NCBI RefSeq assembly: GCF_003470665.1 | Contig: NZ_QRJZ01000025.1 | Span: forward strand, 1-38,049 | Length of the DNA: 38,049 bases | Direction: 5' to 3' | DNA from: Collinsella sp. AM17-1 | GTDB taxonomy: Bacteria; Actinomycetota; Coriobacteriia; Coriobacteriales; Coriobacteriaceae | In this document: piece by piece, positions 24,603 to 31,064 of the stretch | Layout of the letters: each line of letters opens with the position of its first letter | Numbering within the stretch: the stretch's first letter is position 1 | Translations under genes and position numbers: made by a program | The notes under the pieces: model-generated | Told to the model about the DNA's origin: nothing | What the model saw: only the letters and a program-made list of their open reading frames with translations | Databases searched by the model: none

Positions 24603-25508
24603 ATGGAACCTATTACCACGGGCATGCAGGGAGCAGCCGTCGAGGATGTTCAGTCCCGCCTTCTGCAGCTCGGTTACACCATCGATGTCGACGAGGTCGC
24701 CGACAAGCGCTTTGGCACCACCACCGAGCAGGCCGTTGGCACGTTTAGGCTCGATAGCGGCCTTGCGGCCGGTTATGCTGTCGATATCCCCTGCTGGAGC
24801 GCCCTTGTAGACGCTTCATACAAGTTGGGCGACCGCACGCTCTACCTTCGCATGCCCAATTTTCACGGCGCCGACGTAAAGGCTCTGCAGCGCGCTCTCA
24901 ACGTTTTGGGCTTTGCCTGCGGCGAAGACGACGGCTACTTTGGTCCGCATACCGAGGCCGCCCTGCAGCAGTTCCAGGAAAATGTCGGCCTGTTTGCCGA
25001 CGGCATGGCCTTCCAGGACACCTACGCCTACATCAACCGCCTGCACCATGTGTGGGAGGGCAAGCCCTCGGTCACCGAGGCCGAATCGCGCATCGGCTTT
25101 GCCCGCGCGGCCAACGTACTCGAGCGTTTCCAGATTGCCGTCATCGGCGAGGACCCTATCGCGCGCAGCGTAGCATCGCGCATGTGGAACATCGCCACGG
25201 CGACGACCGACAGCAGCGGCATGATGCTTTGCGATTCCGAGGTTCCGACCGACGTTGACCTGGTGCTCGAGATCGCAAGCGACGAGTTGCCTGCAGACGC
25301 CGCCCCGCGCGCCACGATCGCCCTCGCCGAGTGCCACAACCTGGCCCAGCGCATCCGTACCGCCAATGTTGCCGCACAGCAAAAGCCTGCGCGCATCCGC
25401 ATCGAGCTCACCGGCATGACGCGCTACAACGGCACCTTTACTGCCAGCGACGCCCAGACGCTCGCGGTACGCCTGCTCGATGGCGTTTGCGATGCCCTCG
25501 CAGATTAG
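24603..25508 (+). CDS. CwlM-like protein with two peptidoglycan-binding domains and no intact amidase
   Basis: The 301-residue protein has no signal peptide or membrane segment. Two PG_binding_1-type repeats are visible: residues about 8-75 (GAAVEDVQSRLLQLGY) and about 85-150 (ADVKALQRALNVLGF ... DGYFGPHTEAALQQFQ). The linker ALVDASYKLGDRTLYLR strongly recalls actinobacterial CwlM, a cytoplasmic amidase-like protein that activates MurA when phosphorylated. The last 130 residues correspond in position to the CwlM amidase domain but are shorter and show no clear zinc-binding His/Glu set. A cytoplasmic regulator of peptidoglycan synthesis is therefore the leading idea. AAAGGGG precedes the ATG. 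Confidence 0.75.
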   Translation: MEPITTGMQGAAVEDVQSRLLQLGYTIDVDEVADKRFGTTTEQAVGTFRLDSGLAAGYAVDIPCWSALVDASYKLGDRTLYLRMPNFHGADVKALQRALNVLGFACGEDDGYFGPHTEAALQQFQENVGLFADGMAFQDTYAYINRLHHVWEGKPSVTEAESRIGFARAANVLERFQIAVIGEDPIARSVASRMWNIATATTDSSGMMLCDSEVPTDVDLVLEIASDELPADAAPRATIALAECHNLAQRIRTANVAAQQKPARIRIELTGMTRYNGTFTASDAQTLAVRLLDGVCDALAD

Positions 25509-25546
25509 GTAAACTAGACGAGTTGCTTTTGGGCAACACCAAACAT

Positions 25547-25621
25547 TGGGACGTAGTTCAACGGTAGAACTCCGGTTTTTGGTGCCGGCTGTTGGGGGTT
25601 CGAATCCCTCCGTCCCAGCCA
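25547..25621 (+). tRNA. tRNA-Gln (anticodon TTG)
   Basis: The acceptor stem TGGGACG (25547-25553) pairs with CGTCCCA (25611-25617), followed by G and an encoded CCA. The D arm is GTTC-AACGGTA-GAAC. The anticodon stem CCGGT/GCCGG encloses loop TTTTGGT, with TTG at 25579-25581. The T loop reads GTTCGAATC. Confidence 0.97.
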
Positions 25622-25630
25622 TTAAAACTG

Positions 25631-25666
25631 AGCGCCCTGAGCCCATAACGGCCCAGGGCGCTTTCT
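25631..25666 (+). terminator. Terminator after tRNA-Gln
   Basis: AGCGCCCTG (25631-25639) and CAGGGCGCT (25654-25662) form a 9-bp stem with an inner GCC/GGC pair, followed by TTCTTG. Confidence 0.8.
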
Positions 25667-25851
25667 TGTGGGCAAGCGGAGAGATTCGAACCCGCAAGGG
25701 TGCGGAGCTGAGGAAACGCGAAGCGTTTTCTAGCGCAGCACGCAAGGAGCGAAGCGACACAGCGGGGCGCGGCCGCCGAAAAGGCGGACGCGGAATCCCA
25801 CCGTCCCACATCAGCCCAGTTCCGAAAAGCGAGCCGCCATCTACAAAGTGC
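25667..25851. other. GC-rich spacer with a tRNA-end-like remnant
   Basis: No gene is supported. GAGATTCGAACCCGC near 25680 looks like the reverse of a tRNA T arm, but the stem does not pair and no anticodon arm is found, so it may be a decayed tRNA 3' end. Short hairpins AAACGCGAAGCGTTT and CCG-N4-CGG follow. Open frames here are of the spurious tRNA-overlapping type. Confidence 0.4.
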
Positions 25852-25984
25852 CGTGTGGCCCCGGCCGGCCGGGCATTAAGTTTGTCGCGAGTTCCGCACG
25901 CAAAGAAGGCCACTTAATGTGGCCTTCGTCTTGCGCAGGACTGTAGAGCAGCAAACTTAATGCCCGGCCCGCCGGGGCCACACG
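25852..25984 (-). repeat. Long-armed structured element, copy 2
   Basis: The arms 25852-25884 and 25952-25984 are 33 bp with one mismatch, again GC-rich outside and AT-rich inside. The core is identical to copy 1 over 59 nt, including the GAAGGCCAC hairpin, although the arms are unrelated. It begins 3 nt after the stop codon of the minus-strand TOPRIM gene. Confidence 0.85.
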
Positions 25985-25987
25985 TCC

Positions 25988-28180
25988 CTAATTGTTGAGC
26001 ATGCGGTCGAAGCTTCCCGAGTCGCCATCCCGATAGTCAGCGGTCATCAGAATCTCCTGCGGAATGCGCCCGCCTTCACGTAGCACGTTGCGGAACTGCA
26101 CACGCGTGACCATGGGCAGATCCTTGATCGTCGCCGCCAAGTTCTGCGGCACGCCCTGGTTGGCAGCCGCGGGCTCGCACTCTCCGCCGGCCTTCACGCG
26201 ACGCTTGTGCTCGGCGAGCATGGCGCGGTACATGCCAGCATGCAGGCGAATCTCAACCACATTGGCATTGCGAGCCTGCTCGACGATGCGCGCGCCCTCG
26301 CGGTCGATATCGCCCACGTAGTAGACGTAGTTAAAGCGATAGCCAATCTCGGCCAGATAATCGTCCAGGGCATGCGAGACGCTCGCCTTGCATCCGCCGC
26401 CAAAAATCACGCCGCCCACCTTGATGCCAAAGAGCCTGGCGTGCTTGCGGCCACGCAGCAGCTTGACGATCTCGTCGTAGGTATCCAGGTTCTCAACCAT
26501 AATGAACGGCTTGTCGGCGCCCAGCGTAAAGAAACCCGTAAAGTGCACGGGGCGGTTGGGGGCGACCTTAATCGCCTGCATGCTGATGCCCTTTTCGGTC
26601 ATACGCCGAATTAGGCGCTCACCGTGCTTGCCGTCAAAAGCCTTCTCGTCGTTAAAAATCTGGTAGGCACGCTGGCGGCGCGAGGCAACCGGCGTATCGG
26701 CACCTCGGTTTTGCTCGATCCAAGCCTGGATGATTGCGATTTCCTCGGCAATCTTGCGGTTGGACATCTCGTTGTGCTGAGTGCGCTGCGGAGCCTTTTT
26801 GCCGTCCTTGCCCTCGACCTTTACGATCTGTGTCTGCTGCTCCTTGATCTTAGAGAGCGCCGTAGGCGTAGGGACAACTTTGAGCAGCTGCCTGCCTAAA
26901 ACGCGGGCAAGGGCAAACGCCGATACCTCGCCGTGGACGGCCGACTCGGGCTGCTGGGCAGCAGCATCTGCTGCGGCAGACTCCGGCTTCTTCTGAGACT
27001 TGCGCTTAGAATCGCCTTGGGAATTGCGCTCGCGCTTCGGCATAGACGCCTGCTTCTGCGGACAATCGGACTTGCTCTCCTTCGCCGGCTGGCGCTTAGG
27101 CTGCCCCGAAGAAACCTCGGCCTTCGCATCCTCGTCCTGCGGCGTGGTCTTCTCGGCTGCAGTCTCGGCATGGGAACTGCGGCCCCCGCGATGGCGACGG
27201 CGGCGAGGCTTGCTCGACGCGCCCTGCTCCGTCTGCTCATCAGTAGGCTGCTCGCCCTTGGCCTCGGCATCAACCTCAAACTGCGGCTCAACAGGCTTCT
27301 GTTCGCGAGCCGCCGGCTCAACGGTTTTCTCGGTTTGTTCGGCCTTCTTGTCCTGAGTGGTCGAAGCCGGCTCGCCCTTCTCCTGACGCCTTACGGGATA
27401 CGCGCGCCTCGCAAAACCACGTCCGGGACGGCATGAACCCGGAGCCTTCTTGGCAGACTCCTCAACATCGTCTGCAGCCTCGGAAGGCTCTTCGACCTCA
27501 CGCGCGACATCCTGCTGCGCAGCCTTAAAGTGAGCACCGCGACGACGCTGGGGCTCTTGGGCCTCCACGGGCTTTTGCTCCTTCGCGGGCTTCTGCGACT
27601 CGGCAGCAACCTCGGTCTCAACAGCCTCGGCATCCGTCTCACCCTTTTGAGCAACGGCGCGACGGAAGCGCTCCTGCTGGGCGCGGCGCTGCGCATCGCG
27701 CTTGCCACCCCCGCCAAAACCGCCGCGTCCTGCCTTGGCCGTAAAGGCACGCACGACGTTCTCATCGAGCAACTCATCGGTATCGACATGCTCACGCGGA
27801 GCAACTTCTTCCACAGCAGGCACGTCAGCGGAATCCTCGACGACAAAATCTTCGACGGACTCGGCAGGCTGCTCCTGGGCATCGCGGATCTCGACATTGA
27901 TGGTATAGAACGCCGGGCGCCCGTTAATGCCGCTACCCTCGATCTTGGTCACGATATTAGCCGCGATAAGCTCATCGCGCATCGCCTTGGTGTCGCATTC
28001 CTTATCGACGGAGCGGAAAATCTGCGCCAGCGCACTCGACTTAATCTTGAGCGCCTTGCGGCAAAGCAGATCGTAGGCAACCAGCTTGGCACGCTCAGCA
28101 GAAAGCGACGTCTGGCTGCTCAGGCGCTCAGCCAGAGCATCGACATTGTTTTGATTATCGGAATATACCGTCTTGGCCAC
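25988..28180 (-). CDS. Winged-helix-like, disordered linker and JetD-like TOPRIM protein
   Basis: This 730-residue protein is not assigned to a named family. Residues 1-about 110 are helical and end in a beta wing-like NGRPAFYTINVEIRD, consistent with a winged helix. Residues about 115-470 are low-complexity, rich in Lys, Glu, Gln, Pro and Arg (PRRRRHRGGR), and almost certainly disordered. The C-terminal about 200 residues contain a TOPRIM-like fold: Glu563 in MVENLDTY, then GGVIFGGG, then Asp624 and Asp626 in GDIDREG, with Glu628. This resembles the DUF2220 nuclease domain of Wadjet JetD, but no jetABC genes are present. GTG at 28180 is chosen because GAAAGGGG precedes it. A nucleic-acid nuclease or topology-sensing role is inferred only. 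Confidence 0.75.
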   Translation of the reverse strand: MAKTVYSDNQNNVDALAERLSSQTSLSAERAKLVAYDLLCRKALKIKSSALAQIFRSVDKECDTKAMRDELIAANIVTKIEGSGINGRPAFYTINVEIRDAQEQPAESVEDFVVEDSADVPAVEEVAPREHVDTDELLDENVVRAFTAKAGRGGFGGGGKRDAQRRAQQERFRRAVAQKGETDAEAVETEVAAESQKPAKEQKPVEAQEPQRRRGAHFKAAQQDVAREVEEPSEAADDVEESAKKAPGSCRPGRGFARRAYPVRRQEKGEPASTTQDKKAEQTEKTVEPAAREQKPVEPQFEVDAEAKGEQPTDEQTEQGASSKPRRRRHRGGRSSHAETAAEKTTPQDEDAKAEVSSGQPKRQPAKESKSDCPQKQASMPKRERNSQGDSKRKSQKKPESAAADAAAQQPESAVHGEVSAFALARVLGRQLLKVVPTPTALSKIKEQQTQIVKVEGKDGKKAPQRTQHNEMSNRKIAEEIAIIQAWIEQNRGADTPVASRRQRAYQIFNDEKAFDGKHGERLIRRMTEKGISMQAIKVAPNRPVHFTGFFTLGADKPFIMVENLDTYDEIVKLLRGRKHARLFGIKVGGVIFGGGCKASVSHALDDYLAEIGYRFNYVYYVGDIDREGARIVEQARNANVVEIRLHAGMYRAMLAEHKRRVKAGGECEPAAANQGVPQNLAATIKDLPMVTRVQFRNVLREGGRIPQEILMTADYRDGDSGSFDRMLNN

Positions 28181-28288
28181 GGGGCCCCTTTCATATGCAC
28201 ACATATACGTCCATATGGTACAACGCACGAGCCTATCCACGCAAAACATCTGCGAGAACGCCCTTGCACCACCTGTTCTCACAAGAAA

Positions 28289-28324
28289 AAAGACCGGGTC
28301 CGCTTGATTGCGGACCCGGTCTTT
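28289..28324. terminator. Terminator of cstA
   Basis: AAAGACCGGGTCCGC (28289-28303) and GCGGACCCGGTCTTT (28310-28324) form a perfect 15-bp stem. On the minus strand further T residues follow, ending cstA transcription ahead of the TOPRIM gene. Confidence 0.92.
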
Positions 28325-28363
28325 CCGAGTCAAATAGATGGGAGATTCAACCCGTCCGACCGA

Positions 28364-30253
28364 CTAGGCCTTGGCGGCCTCGGCGTCGGCAGGAGCTTCA
28401 GCGGCAGCGGCGCGACCGTACTCGGCCTTGCCCATCTCGGACCACTCGGGCTCCTCGTCAGGCATGGAGCCGGCCTCCTTGCCGAAGAACTCCTTGAGGC
28501 AGTTGACGGCGACGATGAGGCCCAGGACCATCAGCAGGACGGCGAAAACGAGCTGCAGGCCCTTGGTGGCGGCGACGGAGACGGCGGCCGTGGTGGCGGT
28601 AGCCGGGATGGTGCCGAAGAAGCCGTAAGCCTGGACAGCGGTCATGCAGCCCATGGCGCTCTGGACCAGCGAGGTGAAGGTGCAGCAGAGCAGGAAGGCA
28701 ACGGGCACGTAGAGCATCCAGCCCTTGCGGCCGGTGCACTTGCAGAACACGGCGAGGGTGATCATGGTCATACCGCCGAGCAGCTGGTTGGAAGCACCAA
28801 AGAGCGGCCAGATGTTGGCATAGCCACCAAAGGCAAGGGCGAGACCAGGAAGCAGGGTGACGACCGTGGCGAACCAGGGGTTGCCGAGGACCTTCATGTA
28901 GCCGGCCTTGGACTCGATGGCCAGGGCGTCGTTGGTCTGGGCAAAGAACTCGGAGAACGAGGTGCGGGCGATGCGGGCGACGGCATCGAGCGAGGTCAGG
29001 GCCAGAGCGGAAACGTTCATGGTCATAAAGACGGTAGCGAGCGTGCCGTCAACACCGAAGGCCTGCATACCGCGGGAGATACCAGCGGCGAAGATCTGGA
29101 ACGGGGTGGAAGCGACGCCGGCGTTGAGGGCGCCGGTACCGGCGGTGTTCATGTCGGAGAACATGATGCCGGCGACGATGATGGCAAGGATGCCGACGAA
29201 GGACTCAACGATCATGGCGCCATAACCGACCTTGACGGCGTCCTGCTCCTTCTCGACCTGCTTAGAAGAGGTGCCGGAAGAAACGAGGCTGTGGAAACCG
29301 GAGAGAGCACCGCAAGCGACGGAAACGAACAGGACCGGGAACATCATGCCGGAGGCAGTGGAGAAGCCGGTGAAGACCGGAGCGGTGATGGTGGCCTGAC
29401 CGTTGACGCCCAGGACGACGATGCCGAGGACAGCGCAAACGATCATGACGATCATCATGATGGAAGTGAGGTAGTCACGCGGGGTCTTGAGCATCTGGAT
29501 GGGCATGGCGCCAGCAAAGACCAGGTAGACCATGACGACGGCGAACCACTGGAACTTATCCAGGTAGACCGGGAACTGCATACCGACGGCGAACATGAGA
29601 ACCATGAGGACCACGCCGGTGACGAACTCGGCGGCACCGGTGAGGTTGAACTTCTTCTGGGCCCAACCAAAGGCGATAGCGACGAAGGTGAACAGGATGG
29701 AGATGGTGCCAGCGCAGCCAGCGGCATAGGACTTGGTGAAGTCGATGGCACCGGTAGCGGCGCCAGAAGCGTCAACGGCCGGGGTGAACATGAACGTCTT
29801 GCAGACCATGTCAGTGAAGGCGGCGATGACGATGATGCAGAACAGCCAGCAGAACAGCAGGAACAGGCGACGGCCGGTCTTGCCGATGTACTTCTCGATG
29901 AGCTGAGCGAGCGACTTGCCGTTGTTCTTCATCGAAGCGTACAGAGCACCAAAGTCGTGGACGGCGCCAAAGAAGATGCCGCCGACGAGGACCCAGAGCA
30001 CGACGGGCAGCCAGCCAAAGGCCATGGCGACGATCGTACCCGTGACAGGGCCAGCACCGCAGATCGAGCTGAACTGGTGCGAGAACGCGGTAAAGGCGGA
30101 GACGGGCGAGAAGCTCTTGCCGTCCTTCATGCGCTTGGCCGGCGTGAGGGCCTCTTTGTCAACGCCCCACTTGTTGGCCAGCCAGCGGCCGTAGCCCAGA
30201 TAGCCGCAGGCGAGCACCGCCGCGGCCACAACCATGAGCAAAACTCCGTTCAT
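28364..30253 (-). CDS. cstA: Carbon starvation protein A, probable pyruvate transporter
   Basis: The 629-residue polytopic membrane protein has well over a dozen hydrophobic segments. The N-terminal CstA signature is clear (SPVSAFTAFSHQFSSICGAGPVTGTIVAMAFGW), as is SSGTSSKQVEKEQDA. CstA-family members in enterobacteria import pyruvate, and older work linked them to peptide use. The C-terminus is soluble and Ala-rich. Upstream there is a good promoter at 30495-30523, a leader of about 230 nt and an intrinsic terminator 36 nt before the ATG, so expression is probably controlled by attenuation. GGAGG precedes the start at 30253. Confidence 0.95.
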   Translation of the reverse strand: MNGVLLMVVAAAVLACGYLGYGRWLANKWGVDKEALTPAKRMKDGKSFSPVSAFTAFSHQFSSICGAGPVTGTIVAMAFGWLPVVLWVLVGGIFFGAVHDFGALYASMKNNGKSLAQLIEKYIGKTGRRLFLLFCWLFCIIVIAAFTDMVCKTFMFTPAVDASGAATGAIDFTKSYAAGCAGTISILFTFVAIAFGWAQKKFNLTGAAEFVTGVVLMVLMFAVGMQFPVYLDKFQWFAVVMVYLVFAGAMPIQMLKTPRDYLTSIMMIVMIVCAVLGIVVLGVNGQATITAPVFTGFSTASGMMFPVLFVSVACGALSGFHSLVSSGTSSKQVEKEQDAVKVGYGAMIVESFVGILAIIVAGIMFSDMNTAGTGALNAGVASTPFQIFAAGISRGMQAFGVDGTLATVFMTMNVSALALTSLDAVARIARTSFSEFFAQTNDALAIESKAGYMKVLGNPWFATVVTLLPGLALAFGGYANIWPLFGASNQLLGGMTMITLAVFCKCTGRKGWMLYVPVAFLLCCTFTSLVQSAMGCMTAVQAYGFFGTIPATATTAAVSVAATKGLQLVFAVLLMVLGLIVAVNCLKEFFGKEAGSMPDEEPEWSEMGKAEYGRAAAAEAPADAEAAKA

Positions 30254-30487
30254 TACATTTCCTCCTTTAAAAAGAACTTCCTAGACATAAAAAATGAGGG
30301 CCGTCGGTTGCGCTCGACGGCCCTCATCTTCATCAGCCGCCCGTTATCGTACGGGCTAGCTGTATGTGCTAACCCGCATCAGATAATTACTACGCTGATA
30401 ATGTTTAGCTGATGCGTGAACATGTCTAAGAAACCCTCTTCAATCATGATGTGAACGATCCGTGCGTGTTCACATCCCCCAGTGGAT
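30254..30487 (-). promoter_or_regulatory. Structured 5' leader of cstA, candidate riboswitch or attenuator
   Basis: Minus-strand leader. Visible pairings: GATGTGAAC/GTTCACATC (30448-30476); GCATCAG/CTGATGC (30409-30415 with 30376-30382); and the competing CATCAGC/GCTGATG (30408-30414 with 30331-30337), which would close a domain holding GGGTTAGC/GCTAGCCC (30353-30375) and CCCGT/ACGGG (30340-30355). A terminator follows directly. It matches no riboswitch that I recognise. Confidence 0.6.
30289..30327 (-). terminator. Intrinsic terminator inside the cstA leader
   Basis: ATGAGGGCCGTCG (30294-30306) and CGACGGCCCTCAT (30315-30327) form a perfect 13-bp stem with an 8-nt loop. On the minus strand six T residues end the structure. 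It lies between the cstA promoter and its ribosome site, so it can only act as an attenuator. Confidence 0.85.
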
Positions 30488-30494
30488 GAAAAGC

Positions 30495-30523
30495 AGTATG
30501 AAACTTTAGTTACCTAAAGTCAA
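30495..30523 (-). promoter_or_regulatory. cstA promoter
   Basis: On the minus strand TTGACT (30518-30523), a 17-bp spacer and CATACT (30495-30500) make a near-consensus sigma-70-type promoter. The start site should be near 30487. Confidence 0.8.
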
Positions 30524-30621
30524 CGCAAATATGTAATGAATTTTCAACTTTTTTTGAATTTCTCGGTATAAAACGACACTGACCTCGAACTTTACCCAAC
30601 AAAAGTTTTTGCATGAGAGAT

Positions 30622-30757
30622 GCCCCTCGGGAGCGAGCGGGCGTATACAAGGTTTCCTGCTCTACAGTCCTGCTCGCACGGAGAGCACATTAAGTGCTCT
30701 CCGGCTCGTGCGGAACTCGCGATAAACCTTGTATACGCCCGCTCGCTCCCGAGGGGC
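30622..30757 (+). repeat. Long-armed structured element, copy 3
   Basis: The arms 30622-30655 and 30724-30757 are a perfect 34-bp inverted repeat. The 68-nt core is in the opposite orientation to the other copies: CTGCTCTACAGTCCTGC, then GAGAGCACATTAAGTGCTCTC, then GTGCGGAACTCGCGA. The hairpin stem differs from copies 1 and 2 by paired changes on both sides, keeping the apex CACATTAAGTG. Confidence 0.85.
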
Positions 30758-30768
30758 TTCCATCCCAA

Positions 30769-30789
30769 ATGCGGAGCAAAGCTCCGCAT
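30769..30789. other. Small hairpin between element copies 3 and 4
   Basis: ATGCGGAGC (30769-30777), loop AAA, GCTCCGCAT (30781-30789), then CTTTTCTTT shortly after. It may be a weak plus-strand terminator. The rest of 30758-30900 holds no credible gene. Confidence 0.5.
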
Positions 30790-30900
30790 GCCATCTTTTC
30801 TTTCAGCTAAAGCCCGCCGGAAATTCGACGCTGGCTTGTTAACCTTGCTGGACGTTGTCGACGCCGATCCAGCTCAGAAGCTATATCGATACAGAAAGGT

Positions 30901-31049
30901 CCCCGGCGCTGCCCGGGCGCCAGCGGCCGCATATGAACTTTATCGCGAGTTCCGCACGAACAGGAGGCCACTTAATGTGGCCTCCGTCGTGAGCAGGACT
31001 GTAGAGCAGGAAAGTTCATATGGGGCCGCCGGGCCGGTCAGGGCCGGGG
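30901..31049 (-). repeat. Long-armed structured element, copy 4
   Basis: The inner arms CATATGAACTTT (30930-30941) and AAAGTTCATATG (31011-31022) are perfect; the outer GC-rich parts pair with several mismatches to about 30901 and 31049. The core carries GGAGGCCAC/GTGGCCTCC and the second stem CACGA/TCGTG in place of CGCAA/TTGCG of copies 1 and 2. It starts 15 nt after the stop of the TsaD fusion gene on the minus strand. Confidence 0.8.
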
Positions 31050-31064
31050 ACCGCACCCGTACGA

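Noticed and set aside
25667..25720. Second tRNA gene on the minus strand
   Set aside because: Only a T-loop-like string is present; stems do not pair and no anticodon arm can be drawn.
25546..25917. Hypothetical proteins overlapping tRNA-Gln
   Set aside because: Both frames cross the tRNA and element copy 2 and have the familiar form of spurious tRNA-derived ORFs.
25988..28180. Complete Wadjet (JetABCD) defence system
   Set aside because: Only a JetD-like TOPRIM domain is seen; flanking genes are tRNA-Gln and cstA, with no SMC-like, kleisin or kite partner.
27530..30412. 960-residue plus-strand open frame
   Set aside because: It runs antisense through the TOPRIM gene and cstA and is low-complexity shadow sequence.
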